Shown here piece after piece: positions 8,260-17,030 of a DNA stretch of 52,011 nucleotides. The translations under genes were made by a program, and so were the position numbers. This DNA is from Alphaproteobacteria bacterium (lineage in GTDB: Bacteria; Pseudomonadota; Alphaproteobacteria; Micropepsales; Micropepsaceae). The stretch's first letter is position 1; every line of letters begins with the position of its first letter. A model generated the notes under the pieces. The model saw only the letters and a program-made list of their open reading frames with translations, did no database searches and had not been told where the DNA came from. The stretch is from positions 1 to 52,011 of the forward strand of contig JAGWNK010000026.1 in NCBI GenBank assembly GCA_028871345.1, written 5' to 3'.

Positions 8260-9144
8260 ATGACCCTCGCCCAAGACAAAGTCGCCGCCCAAGGCTACGA
8301 GATCGTTACCCGGCTGGATTTCTCGGAGACGACGTTTCTCCTGGAGATCCGCCACGCTGCGCTGGCGCGCGCGGCCAGGGCGGGCCAGTTCGTGATCGTC
8401 ATGTCGCACGAGGAGGGTGAGCGCATACCATTGACGCTCGCCGACTTCGACCGCGGGCGCGGCACGATCACGCTCGTGATCCAGGCCGCCGGCAAGACGA
8501 CGCGGGAAATGCAGGAGACTTGCCAGGTCGGCGGCCACCTGCATGCCGTGGTCGGGCCGATGGGCATACCCAGCCATGTCGGCAGCTCGAAAAAAGTCGT
8601 CTGCGTCGGCGGCGGGCTCGGTGTCGCCCCCATCTATCCGCAGGCCCGCGCCCATAAGGAGGCGGGGGCCTATGTGATCGGGGTGGTCGGATTCCGCAGC
8701 AAGGCGCTGATGTTCTGGGAGGACAAGTTTCGCGCCTGCTGCGACCAGCTGATCGTCTGCACGGACGACGGGTCCACCGGCATCAAGGGCCTGGTGACCG
8801 AAGGCGTCAAGCAGGCGCTTGCAGAGCACGCGGACATCGACGAAGTGGTGGCCATCGGTCCTCCGATCATGATGAAGGCCTGCGCCGCGACGACCAAGCC
8901 GCGCGCCATCAAGACCACCGTCAGCCTCAATCCCATCATGGTCGACGGCACGGGAATGTGCGGCGGCTGCCGCGTCAGGGTCGGCGGCAAGGTCTTCTTC
9001 GCCTGCGTCGACGGTCCCGATTTCGACGGCCACGAAGTCGATTTCGACGACCTCACGCAGCGCCTGCGGCGCTATGCGCCGGCCGAGCGGCGCGCGCTGG
9101 AGCACTGGCGCGAGAACTGCCGCATGCGCGGCGCGCAATCCTGA
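8260..9144 (+). CDS. NfnA/SudB-like FAD/[2Fe-2S] ferredoxin-NAD(P) reductase subunit
   Basis: A 294-residue flavoprotein of the ferredoxin-NADP reductase superfamily, as in NfnA, SudB or dihydroorotate dehydrogenase electron-transfer subunits. The FAD domain holds RAGQFVIVMSHEEGERIPLT. The NAD(P) domain has VCVGGGLGVAPIYPQARAHK and IGPPIMMKACA. A C-terminal [2Fe-2S] site is formed by MCGGCRVRVGG and the later Cys of FFACVDGPDFDGHEVDFD. ATG 8260 follows GGGGG; an upstream extension from 8194 is not family-like. It is the first gene of a five-gene operon (next gene 28 bases on) and should pair with the GltA-like protein to pass electrons between ferredoxin and NAD(P). Confidence 0.92.
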   Translation: MTLAQDKVAAQGYEIVTRLDFSETTFLLEIRHAALARAARAGQFVIVMSHEEGERIPLTLADFDRGRGTITLVIQAAGKTTREMQETCQVGGHLHAVVGPMGIPSHVGSSKKVVCVGGGLGVAPIYPQARAHKEAGAYVIGVVGFRSKALMFWEDKFRACCDQLIVCTDDGSTGIKGLVTEGVKQALAEHADIDEVVAIGPPIMMKACAATTKPRAIKTTVSLNPIMVDGTGMCGGCRVRVGGKVFFACVDGPDFDGHEVDFDDLTQRLRRYAPAERRALEHWRENCRMRGAQS

Positions 9145-9172
9145 ATCGATCGGCTGCGGCAAGGACGTTGCA

Positions 9173-10669
9173 ATGGCAAAGAAGAAGACGATCCGCACGA
9201 TCCCGCAGGACCGCACGCCGATGCGGGAGCAGCCGGCCGGCGAGCGGCGCCATAATTTCGGCGAGGTCGCCTGCGGCTACGCGCTCGAAGACGCCCAGCG
9301 CGAGGCCGAACGCTGCCTGTTCTGCCCCGAGCGGTTCTGCGTGCAGGGCTGTCCCGTCAGCATCGACATCCCGGATTTCATCCGGAAGATCACCGAGAAG
9401 GACTTTCGCGGCGCCTACGACATCATCACCGCCACCAACCTTCTGCCGGCGATCTGCGGGCGGGTGTGTCCGCAGGAGACCCAATGCGAGGGCCAGTGCA
9501 CAGTGGGAGACTCGCTGGAGCCCGTGGCCATCGGCCGCCTCGAACGGTTCGTCGGCGACCTCGCCGTGGCCGAGGGCTGGATCAACATTCCTCCCATCGA
9601 AGCCAACGCGTTCCGTGTCGCCATCGTCGGCTCGGGGCCGTCGGGCATGGCCTGCGCCGCCGATCTGGCCAAAGCGGGTTGCGATGTGACCGTCTACGAG
9701 GCGTTCCAGGAAGCGGGCGGCGTCCTGAAATACGGCATCCCGGAATTCCGCCTGCCCAACAGCGTGATCGATTCCGAGATCGGCAAGCTGATCAAGCTCG
9801 GCATCAAGTTCGAATGCAACACGCTGGTGGGCCGCCTGTTCACCGTCGAACAGATGCTGGGCGAGATGGGCTTCCAGGCGGTGTTCATCGGCACCGGCGC
9901 CGGCTATCCCAGCTTCATGGGAATCCCGGGCGAGTCGCTCGACGGCGTCCTGTCGGCCAACGAACTGCTGACGCGCTGCAACCTGATGCAGGCCAGGGAT
10001 TTCCCGCGCCACGACACGCCACTAGAGCTAGGCCGCCGCGTCGCCGTGATCGGCGCCGGCAATACGGCGATGGACGCCATGCGGGTCAGCCTGCGCCTGG
10101 GCGCCGAGGAAGTACACTGCATCTACCGCCGCTCCAAGGCCGAAGCCCCGGCGCGCGCCGAAGAGCTGCATCACGCCGAGCAGGAAGGCGTCGAATTCCA
10201 CTGGCTGACGAGCCCGGTCGAGTTGCTCGACGACGGCAAGCGCGGCGTGCGCGGCATGCGCTGCATCCGCATGGAGCTCGGCGAGCCCGACGATTCCGGG
10301 CGGCGCCGGCCGGTGCCCGTCAAAGGCAGCGAATTCGAGTTCGACTGTGAAACCGTGGTCTATGCCATCGGCACCAACGCCAATCCCATCCTCGGGCAGA
10401 CGTCGAAGCTCAGGCTCAACAAGCGCGGCTACATCGAGGTCGACGAAGATCTGGCGACCTCGATCATGGGGGTCTACGCCGGAGGCGACATCGTCACCGG
10501 CGCCGCAACCGTGATCGAGGCGATGGGGGCCGGGCGCAAGGCCGCGGCGAGCATCAAACGCTATCTCGGACTGCGCGACAGCGAGCGGGTGTATCGGGCG
10601 GCCGAGCCCGCGCTCTTCGGGATCGGGGAACGCAATTACGTCCGCCTGCACCAGAGCGTCGACGCGTAG
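9173..10669 (+). CDS. NfnB/GltA-like NADPH-dependent flavoprotein
   Basis: A 498-residue FAD protein homologous to the glutamate synthase small subunit and NfnB. Residues 1-150 hold two [4Fe-4S] sites: AERCLFCPERFCVQGCPVSI and ICGRVCPQETQCEGQCTVG. Two nucleotide folds follow: FAD at VAIVGSGPSGMACAADLAKA and NADPH at VAVIGAGNTAMDAMRVSLRL with IYRRSKAEAPA. The C-terminal FAD segment is GVYAGGDIVTGAATVIEAMG. No glutamate synthase large subunit is adjacent; the partners are the FNR-like protein upstream and KorAB 13 bases downstream. This favours ferredoxin:NADP oxidoreduction, possibly bifurcating as in Nfn, over glutamate synthesis. The ATG has AAGGA upstream. Confidence 0.92.
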   Translation: MAKKKTIRTIPQDRTPMREQPAGERRHNFGEVACGYALEDAQREAERCLFCPERFCVQGCPVSIDIPDFIRKITEKDFRGAYDIITATNLLPAICGRVCPQETQCEGQCTVGDSLEPVAIGRLERFVGDLAVAEGWINIPPIEANAFRVAIVGSGPSGMACAADLAKAGCDVTVYEAFQEAGGVLKYGIPEFRLPNSVIDSEIGKLIKLGIKFECNTLVGRLFTVEQMLGEMGFQAVFIGTGAGYPSFMGIPGESLDGVLSANELLTRCNLMQARDFPRHDTPLELGRRVAVIGAGNTAMDAMRVSLRLGAEEVHCIYRRSKAEAPARAEELHHAEQEGVEFHWLTSPVELLDDGKRGVRGMRCIRMELGEPDDSGRRRPVPVKGSEFEFDCETVVYAIGTNANPILGQTSKLRLNKRGYIEVDEDLATSIMGVYAGGDIVTGAATVIEAMGAGRKAAASIKRYLGLRDSERVYRAAEPALFGIGERNYVRLHQSVDA

Positions 10670-10682
10670 CTAAGGCACGGCC

Positions 10683-12581
10683 ATGAACGACATGACGATT
10701 CTCAAGCCGCAAGGCGGAGCGAAGGGGCCCGGCAGGCAGGCCGTCAAGCTGGCGGAAGCCATCATCGAGATTGTCAGCGACTCGGGCGAGGGCGCCCAGC
10801 GCTGCGGCCAGTCGCTCGGCTCGATCGCCGCCAAGATGGGCAACGGCGTGTGGACCGTCGAGATCATCCCGGCCGAGATCCAGCCGCCGGCGCGCAGCGT
10901 CGCCGGCGCCAGCGGCAACCGCGTGCGCATCGGCTCGCGCCCGGTCAGCAATGGCGGCGATGAGGCCGACCTCGTGGTCGCCTTCAACGAGCAGGTGCTG
11001 CTCGGACGCGTCAACGCCGGAGAGCTGAAACCCGGCTGCATCATTCTGTTGGAGAGCATGTGGCGCGACGACAGCGATGCCGCCGTGGCGCGCTCCTATG
11101 TTGGGACCTACGAACGGCTGGTGAAGGCGGGTTACCGCGTACACGAGATTCCGATGGAGCGCGAATGCCTGCGCCTCGTGGCCGATGCCCGACGCGGCAA
11201 GAACATGTTCGCGCTGGGCATGCTCTGCAGCATCTACAGCCTCGATCGCCAGCTGGCGCGCGAGCAGATCGCCATCGCCTTCGCCAAGAAGGACGCCAAG
11301 GTCGTCAAGACCAACACCGACCTGTTCGAAGCCGGCTGGACCTGGGCCGCCGACAACCTCGAATTCCGCTTCGCCATCCCCGCCGTGAAGGCGAAGGAAC
11401 CGCAGCTCGTGATCAACGGCAACACGGCGCTGGCGCTGGGCGTGCTCGCCTCGGGCATGGAAATCTGCGCCATGTACCCGATCACGCCGGCCACCTCGGT
11501 GTCGCACTATCTGAGCGAAGTCTTCGAGCGCGTCGGCGGCGTGATCCACCAGGCTGAGGATGAGATCGCGGCCTGCACCTTCGCCATCGGCGCCTCCTAT
11601 GCCGGAAAATGCGCCGTCACCGTGACTTCTGGTCCCGGCTTCTCGCTCAAGCAGGAGGCGATCGGGCTCGCGGTGATGGCGGAGATTCCGCTCGTCGTCA
11701 TCAACGTCCAGCGCGGCGGCCCCTCCACCGGTCAGCCCACCAAGGGCGAACAGGGCGACCTGCTGACCGCCATCTACGGCAGCCACGGCGACGCTCCCAA
11801 GGTGGTGCTGGCGCCATCGACCATCGAGGACTGCTTCTATTCGGTGATCACGGCGCGGCGGATCGCCGAGCTGTTCAACATGGTGGTGGTCGTCCTGTCG
11901 GACGCCAATCTCGCCACCGGCCAGCAGCCCTTCCTGCGGCCGCAATTCAGTGCCGACTGGCTGGCGGCGCCGGTGGACCAGAGCGCCCTGCCCAAGGACG
12001 CCAAGCCTTACGACTGGGACGCCGTCACCGGCCTGGCGCGCCGTTTCGTGCCCGGCCAGCCGGGCGGCATGCACACGCTCACGGGCCTCGCCCACGACCG
12101 CGACAGCCACGTCGCCTACGATCCGAAGTCCAACGAAGACGGGCTGCGCAGCCGCAGCCTGAAGCTGGCGGCGCTGCAGAAGACGCTCAAGCTGCCCAAG
12201 CTCTTCGGCGAGGAAAGCGGCGATCTGTTGGTGATCGGCTGGGGGTCCACCAGGGGCGCCATCGAGGAAGGCGTGGAGCGCCTGCGCGCCGAGGGACACA
12301 AGGTTTCCTCGTTGCAGCTGCAATTCCTGCAGCCGATGGCCTCGGGCCTCAAGGAAGTCATGCAGCGGTTCCGCAAGGTGATGACCGTCGAGTGCAACTG
12401 GTCCGACAATCCCGCCGACCAGCTCATCAACGAGGACAACCGCCGCTATTCGGCGCTCGCCACCATGCTGCGGGCGCGCTACCTCGTCGACGTCGACTGC
12501 TGGACGGAAGTCCGCGGCAGGCCGATCAAGCCCGGCGTGGTTGCCGAGGCGCTTCGCGCCAGATTGAGGGCGCTCACATGA
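10683..12581 (+). CDS. korA: 2-oxoacid:ferredoxin oxidoreductase, fused gamma-alpha subunit
   Basis: A 632-residue KorA-type subunit. Residues 20-210 form the gamma domain (GQSLGSIAAKMGNGVWTVEI; ADLVVAFNEQVLLGRV; GCIILLESMW). Residues 240-630 form the alpha domain with ALGVLASGMEICAMYPITPA, VIHQAEDEIAACTFAIGASYAG, TVTSGPGFSLKQEAIGLAVM and the hallmark INVQRGGPSTGQPTKGEQGD. These enzymes oxidatively decarboxylate a 2-oxoacid (2-oxoglutarate or related) to the acyl-CoA and reduce ferredoxin. The exact substrate cannot be read from sequence. It overlaps korB by ATGA (12578-12581), showing translational coupling. The Nfn-like pair upstream suggests the electrons end on NAD(P). Confidence 0.92.
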   Translation: MNDMTILKPQGGAKGPGRQAVKLAEAIIEIVSDSGEGAQRCGQSLGSIAAKMGNGVWTVEIIPAEIQPPARSVAGASGNRVRIGSRPVSNGGDEADLVVAFNEQVLLGRVNAGELKPGCIILLESMWRDDSDAAVARSYVGTYERLVKAGYRVHEIPMERECLRLVADARRGKNMFALGMLCSIYSLDRQLAREQIAIAFAKKDAKVVKTNTDLFEAGWTWAADNLEFRFAIPAVKAKEPQLVINGNTALALGVLASGMEICAMYPITPATSVSHYLSEVFERVGGVIHQAEDEIAACTFAIGASYAGKCAVTVTSGPGFSLKQEAIGLAVMAEIPLVVINVQRGGPSTGQPTKGEQGDLLTAIYGSHGDAPKVVLAPSTIEDCFYSVITARRIAELFNMVVVVLSDANLATGQQPFLRPQFSADWLAAPVDQSALPKDAKPYDWDAVTGLARRFVPGQPGGMHTLTGLAHDRDSHVAYDPKSNEDGLRSRSLKLAALQKTLKLPKLFGEESGDLLVIGWGSTRGAIEEGVERLRAEGHKVSSLQLQFLQPMASGLKEVMQRFRKVMTVECNWSDNPADQLINEDNRRYSALATMLRARYLVDVDCWTEVRGRPIKPGVVAEALRARLRALT

Positions 12582-13603
12582 CCTTGGAAGCCGATTGCCC
12601 GCTGAAGATGTACGAAGAGCATCACGATCTGGCGGACTACCAGAGCGGCGTGCCGCGCTGGTGCTCGGGCTGCGGCGACAACGCCATCCTGACGGCCATG
12701 CAGCGCCTGTGCCGCGACCACAACCTGCGCCCCGAGAAGACCGCGTTCATCTCCGGCATCGGATGCTCGAGCCGGCTGCCCCATTACATGCGCGCCTACG
12801 GCTTCCACAGCATCCACGGCCGCGCCCTGCCGGTGGCCGAAGGCGTCAAGATGGCCCGCCCCGATCTCGACGTCTTCGTCGTGACCGGCGACGGAGATTG
12901 CTGCAGCATCGGTTCGGCGCACTGGATCCACGCCCTACGCTACAACATGAACCTGACCGTGGTGTTGCACGACAACCACGTCTACGGCCTCACCAAGAAG
13001 CAGGCGTCGCCCACCTCTCCGCGCGGACTGAAGAGCAACACCACCCCGCGCGGCGCCTATCTCGAAGCCCTCAATCCCCTGACCGTGACGCTCGGCGTGC
13101 AGAACGTTTCCTTTGTGGCGCAGGCGGTCGACTGGATCCCCGAGACGTTATACGACATTCTCGACGCCGCCTTCCGGCACAGGGGGCTGTCCTTCGTGCG
13201 CGTGATCCAGCGCTGCTCGGAATTCCTGCCCAAGCTGTTCGATCCGTGGCTGCGCGATCCGCAGAAGGTGCAGTTGCTCACGCATGAGGGGGCGCTCAAA
13301 CCGAGCGCGGGGCTGGCGGCCGTCTACAAGAACCAGCTCGACCACGATCCGGCCGACATGAACCGGGCGCGCGAAATCGCCTCCCTCGAGGATCCCATTC
13401 CCGTGGGCATCCTTTATCGCAATCCCGACGTGCCCTGCTACGAGGACTTGCGCCTCTCCGACAAGGTGCGCAACGCCGAGACCATCCGCGCGGGGCTTGA
13501 GGCCGAATTCGACCGCTTCACGGTGTGGCCCGGCGGGAAGAGAACGCAGCGCGGTCGCGCTCAAGGTGGGAATGCAGACGATGCGAATGGAAGCGACGGT
13601 TGA
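12578..13603 (+). CDS. korB: 2-oxoacid:ferredoxin oxidoreductase, beta subunit
   Basis: A 341-residue thiamine-diphosphate subunit. PRWCSGCGDNAILTAMQRL and SGIGCSSRLPHYM supply cluster cysteines, with a further Cys in VIQRCSEFLP. The TPP/Mg motif is FVVTGDGDCCSIGSAHWIHA followed by VVLHDNHVYGLTKKQASPT with the Mg-binding Asn. So this subunit keeps a complete cofactor site, unlike the fifth gene of the operon. The C-terminus is extended by about 25 polar residues (GGKRTQRGRAQGGNADDANG) that lie over the start of the next gene, a 32-base overlap. It pairs with KorA for the decarboxylation reaction. Confidence 0.93.
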   Translation: MTLEADCPLKMYEEHHDLADYQSGVPRWCSGCGDNAILTAMQRLCRDHNLRPEKTAFISGIGCSSRLPHYMRAYGFHSIHGRALPVAEGVKMARPDLDVFVVTGDGDCCSIGSAHWIHALRYNMNLTVVLHDNHVYGLTKKQASPTSPRGLKSNTTPRGAYLEALNPLTVTLGVQNVSFVAQAVDWIPETLYDILDAAFRHRGLSFVRVIQRCSEFLPKLFDPWLRDPQKVQLLTHEGALKPSAGLAAVYKNQLDHDPADMNRAREIASLEDPIPVGILYRNPDVPCYEDLRLSDKVRNAETIRAGLEAEFDRFTVWPGGKRTQRGRAQGGNADDANGSDG

Positions 13604-15725
13604 CGTCCAGGCGGTCGACCCGCCGGTGTTCTATGCCACCGGCAAGCAGCCGGCGGGGGCTGCTCCCGCGCGGTTGTGGCCCGCAGCACTGGCACCTTAT
13701 CGCGATCTCGCGAACCTGCGGTTCGACTTTCCGCTGATCCTGACTTCCGGCAAGGCAGGCGCCCCGGTCATTTCCCTCTCCGACGCCGTCAACGCCGTGC
13801 TGCAGGAAATCGCCCCGCCGGGACGCGACGGCGAGACGCTGCGCCGGACCGTGCTGCGCATCGAGCGGGCAGTCCGCAAGCGCGCCGCCGGCGGCGCCAA
13901 GGGCACGCTCTCGGAGATGTGGGCCGCCGCGGCCGCGAACCTCGAGGAAGCCGCACGATCCGAGGCGCAGAAGGCATGGGCCGCGCTCGGCCTGGACGGA
14001 ACGGTTCTCGACTGCCACCAGGGCACTGCCGCAATCCTGATGGCGCATCTGTGGAGCGCCGCCCAGAACGAGAAGGCGCGCCAATTCCTCGCCACGGCCG
14101 CGAAGCTGTCGGCGGCATTGTCCGGCATCCTGCGGGCCGATTACCTGCGCTCGGCGGAGGGCCGCAGCCCGCAGAGCCTGCAGGCGGCGATGGGCGGCGC
14201 CCTTCAATCCTTGTTCGATTTTTCCGAGATGTCCGCGCTTCTACCCAAGGCAACGGCGCGCGACGCGCTGCCCGAGAGCCGGCGCCGGCGCCTTGCCTGG
14301 GCCTTGGCGGTTCTCGAGCAGCAACGCTTTTTTGCCGTGCCCGGAAAGGCGCACGCGCCGGCGAATGAGCCTTATGGGTTCCGCTTCGACAATTGCGGGG
14401 AGGCGCTGGCGGCCTACCGCGCCCGTCTTCCGGAACTGACGGAACTCGTCAAGGCGATGGCCGTCGCCGAGCTGGAGATCGACGGCGCATACAACGAGGG
14501 GCGGCACGACGCGTACTTCTCCGGCTTCGACGCCGGGTCGCTGCGCGCGGAGGATCGCGCCCGTTTCCCCGATTACCTTCTGGTCCTGGGCGACGAGTCG
14601 GAGCCGTTCGACAACACCGGCGTGCTGGCCGTGCTGTCGTCGGGAATACCGCTGAAGATCGTGCTCAATGTGGGCGACCTTGCGACCGGCGACGATCCCG
14701 CGGCGCTGGGCGTGCGCAGCACGGACATCGCTACTCTGGCGGCGGCCCTCGGCAATGTGTTCGTCCTGCAGTCGGCGGGCTCCAATCTCTATGCGCTGCA
14801 CGAGCGGTTGTCGCGCGGGCTCGCATTCGCCGGTCCCGCCCTGTTCTCGGTCTACGCGCCGCCGGCGACCGCCCACTTGCCGGCCTATCTGGCTGCGGCG
14901 GCGGCCATGCAGTCGCGCGCCTTTCCCGCTTTCACCTATGACCCGGGCGCCGGCAGTGACCTCGCGTCGCGGTTTTCTCTCGAAAACAACCCGCAGCCGG
15001 AGGCGGACTGGACCACGTCGGTGCTCGAGTATGCCGACGGCGACCTGCAGCGGGTCCGCCAGGAGGTGGCCTTCACCTTCGTCGATTTTCTGGCCTGCGA
15101 TCCGCGCCAACTGCATCATTTCGCCGTGGCGCCCGCGGGATACGACCGGCTGGCGCCCGCCGCCGAAGCGATCGGGGTGCCGTCGCGGTCGGCCGTGCCG
15201 TTCGTGGCGGTGAGCGACGCCGACAATCGGCTGGCGCGCCTGATCGCCGACGAACGGGCCGTCGATGCGGCGCGACGCTGCCTGGAGAAATGGCACCGTT
15301 TGCAGGAGCTGGGCGGCGTTCACAATTCCCACGCCGAACGCCTGCTTGAGCGGGAACGCAAGGCCTGGGAAGAACGCGCGCCACAAGCCTCCGCGGCCGA
15401 GGCCGCGCCGCCATCCGCGCCCGTCGCCGTTGCTGAAGCGCCCGTCACCGAAGCGCCCGCCGAAGTCGAGCGCGCTCCCGGCGACGCCTTCATCGAAACG
15501 CCGCGCTGTTCGTCCTGCAACGAGTGCACACAGATCAACAGCCGGATGTTCGCCTATAATGGGGACAAGCAGGCGTATATCGCCGACGTCAAGGCGGGCA
15601 GCTTCGCCCAGCTCGTGGAAGCGGCCGAGAACTGCCAGATCGGCATCATCCATCCCGGCAAGCCGGTCAATCTTGCGGAATCGGGGTTGGAGGCGCTAAT
15701 CGAGCGCGCCGGGCCGTTCCAATAG
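13572..15725 (+). CDS. PFOR-domain-like protein with C-terminal [4Fe-4S] ferredoxin, Kor operon subunit
   Basis: A 717-residue protein in three parts. Residues 1-330 match nothing I recognise. Residues 334-480 resemble the thiamine domain of pyruvate:ferredoxin oxidoreductase by eye: YLLVLGDESEPFDNTGVLAV with LSSGIPLKIVLNVGD, then DIATLAAALGNVFVLQSAGS and FAGPALFSVYAPPA. The usual GDG is GDE, and the conserved Mg-ligand Asn segment (usually like DTEVYSNTGG) is replaced by NVGDLATGDD, so TPP binding is probably lost. After an Ala/Pro linker (610-640), Cys646, 649, 652 and 688 form a one-cluster ferredoxin (CSSCNEC...NCQIGIIHP). It overlaps korB by 32 bases. I infer a structural or electron-transfer subunit linking KorAB to the Nfn-like pair. 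Confidence 0.8.
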   Translation: MQTMRMEATVDVQAVDPPVFYATGKQPAGAAPARLWPAALAPYRDLANLRFDFPLILTSGKAGAPVISLSDAVNAVLQEIAPPGRDGETLRRTVLRIERAVRKRAAGGAKGTLSEMWAAAAANLEEAARSEAQKAWAALGLDGTVLDCHQGTAAILMAHLWSAAQNEKARQFLATAAKLSAALSGILRADYLRSAEGRSPQSLQAAMGGALQSLFDFSEMSALLPKATARDALPESRRRRLAWALAVLEQQRFFAVPGKAHAPANEPYGFRFDNCGEALAAYRARLPELTELVKAMAVAELEIDGAYNEGRHDAYFSGFDAGSLRAEDRARFPDYLLVLGDESEPFDNTGVLAVLSSGIPLKIVLNVGDLATGDDPAALGVRSTDIATLAAALGNVFVLQSAGSNLYALHERLSRGLAFAGPALFSVYAPPATAHLPAYLAAAAAMQSRAFPAFTYDPGAGSDLASRFSLENNPQPEADWTTSVLEYADGDLQRVRQEVAFTFVDFLACDPRQLHHFAVAPAGYDRLAPAAEAIGVPSRSAVPFVAVSDADNRLARLIADERAVDAARRCLEKWHRLQELGGVHNSHAERLLERERKAWEERAPQASAAEAAPPSAPVAVAEAPVTEAPAEVERAPGDAFIETPRCSSCNECTQINSRMFAYNGDKQAYIADVKAGSFAQLVEAAENCQIGIIHPGKPVNLAESGLEALIERAGPFQ

Positions 15726-15851
15726 GCATGGTGCGTGTGGCGCGGGGCAATTTCGTTGCGTGATTGTCCTGTGTTGAAGCGTTTCAGCATCTGGTGTTAA
15801 CTTGACTCTAAGTCGCACATGCGTGCGGCACAGCGCCAAGGTTGTCCGCCG

Positions 15852-16529
15852 ATGGGCGACACGCCAGCACCACGACAGGATCCGCGGCAAGAGGCGTTCG
15901 GCTACGTCTGCCACGCCTGCTCGCGCTGCTGCCAGCACAAGGTGATCCAGGTCAACCCCTATGAAGTCGCGCGGCTGGCGCGGCGGACCGGGCAGACCGT
16001 CGCGCAATTCCGCGCCAACTGCACCGAGAACGGCGCCGGCAACATCCTGCGCCGCGACGAGACCGACACCTGCATCTTCCTCGGCGCGAAGGGCTGCACC
16101 GTACATCCCGATCGCCCGCTGGTCTGCCGGCTCTATCCGCTGGGTCGCCAGGTGGCCTACGACGGCAGCGAGCGCTGGCTGCACATGGAGCCCCATCCGC
16201 AGACCGCGGGCGAATACACCGGCAAGGGGACGATCGCCGCCTTCATCGCGGCCCAGGGAGCGCTGCCGTTCATGCGCGCCGCCGACGGCTATGTGGAATG
16301 GGTGCGCCGGGCCTGTACCGCGATCGAGTCGGGTGCCGGCGAAATGGATGCGCCCGACGATGTGCTCGACATGGACGTGGCGATCGCGCGGCACTGCACC
16401 GAAACGGGCGCCGTAGAGCCCTCGGACATCGAGGATCGCAGGACGCTGCACATGGAGATTCTCTACCGGCAACTTGGGCAAACGATGGGAGGTACGCATG
16501 ACCAGAAAGACGCAATCGGATCGGAATAG
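15852..16529 (+). CDS. YkgJ-family cysteine cluster protein
   Basis: A 225-residue protein with the YkgJ/CxxCxxCC signature: YVCHACSRCCQHKVIQVNPY near residue 25, and CIFLGAKGCTVHPDRPLVCR with LYPLG near residues 80-100. The eight cysteines probably bind a metal or Fe-S cluster. Family function is unknown, though members are linked to flagellin-lysine methylation or metal handling in some bacteria. ATG 15852 (AAGG about nine bases upstream) is preferred to ATG 15819. The last 32 bases overlap the next gene, whose Shine-Dalgarno site lies inside this coding region, so the two are translationally linked. Confidence 0.85.
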   Translation: MGDTPAPRQDPRQEAFGYVCHACSRCCQHKVIQVNPYEVARLARRTGQTVAQFRANCTENGAGNILRRDETDTCIFLGAKGCTVHPDRPLVCRLYPLGRQVAYDGSERWLHMEPHPQTAGEYTGKGTIAAFIAAQGALPFMRAADGYVEWVRRACTAIESGAGEMDAPDDVLDMDVAIARHCTETGAVEPSDIEDRRTLHMEILYRQLGQTMGGTHDQKDAIGSE

Positions 16530-16794
16530 GGCAAGCACGTTGTTGGCGGCGGTGTCCGCGCTCGCCGTGTCGGTCGGCATGGCGGTTGCGGCCGACAATC
16601 AGGCGGTGGGCGACGGCAGCGTCCACGACCAGACGCAAGGCGCGAGCAACCAGCACAAGGCCAACGCGACGTTCCTCAAGCTGGACAGCAAGCAAGGCAA
16701 GTACAAAGGCGAGAGCAACCAGTACAAAGAGCACTCGATGCAGCACAAGGGGACGACCCACAATCTCAATCCCCAGCCGCTGCCGCCGGGCTGA
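16498..16794 (+). CDS. Small secreted His/Gln/Lys-rich protein with NLNPQPLPPG tail
   Basis: A 98-residue protein beginning at ATG 16498 behind GGGAGG (spacing five), 32 bases inside the end of the YkgJ gene. A signal peptide covers about residues 1-33 (ASTLLAAVSALAVSVGMAVA|ADN). The mature part is an extended low-complexity stretch with recurring Q-H-K / N-Q-Y-K units (GASNQHKANAT, KYKGESNQYKEHSMQHKGTT) and ends HNLNPQPLPPG. I have a recollection of LNPQPLPP-like endings in other unannotated bacterial proteins, but cannot verify it here. The histidines could bind metal. Function unknown; the overlap suggests it works with the YkgJ protein. Confidence 0.75.
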   Translation: MTRKTQSDRNRASTLLAAVSALAVSVGMAVAADNQAVGDGSVHDQTQGASNQHKANATFLKLDSKQGKYKGESNQYKEHSMQHKGTTHNLNPQPLPPG

Positions 16795-17030
16795 CATTCG
16801 AAACGACGATGCCGATGCGCCGTTTCGCAAGAGGCGGCGCGCCGGCGTTTTCTGATGCGGCGGAGTCTGCGGTATCGCGCCGAACCCGGTCGGACGCGCC
16901 GGCGAACATGCGACCCTCAATTCCGCAGCACGATCCGGCCGACGCCTCTGGCGCTTGGCCATGCGATGTGGTGTGCCATCCTGCGTCAAATATGATAAGA
17001 CCTCTCCGTTTTGGCGGAGGGGGAACGGTG

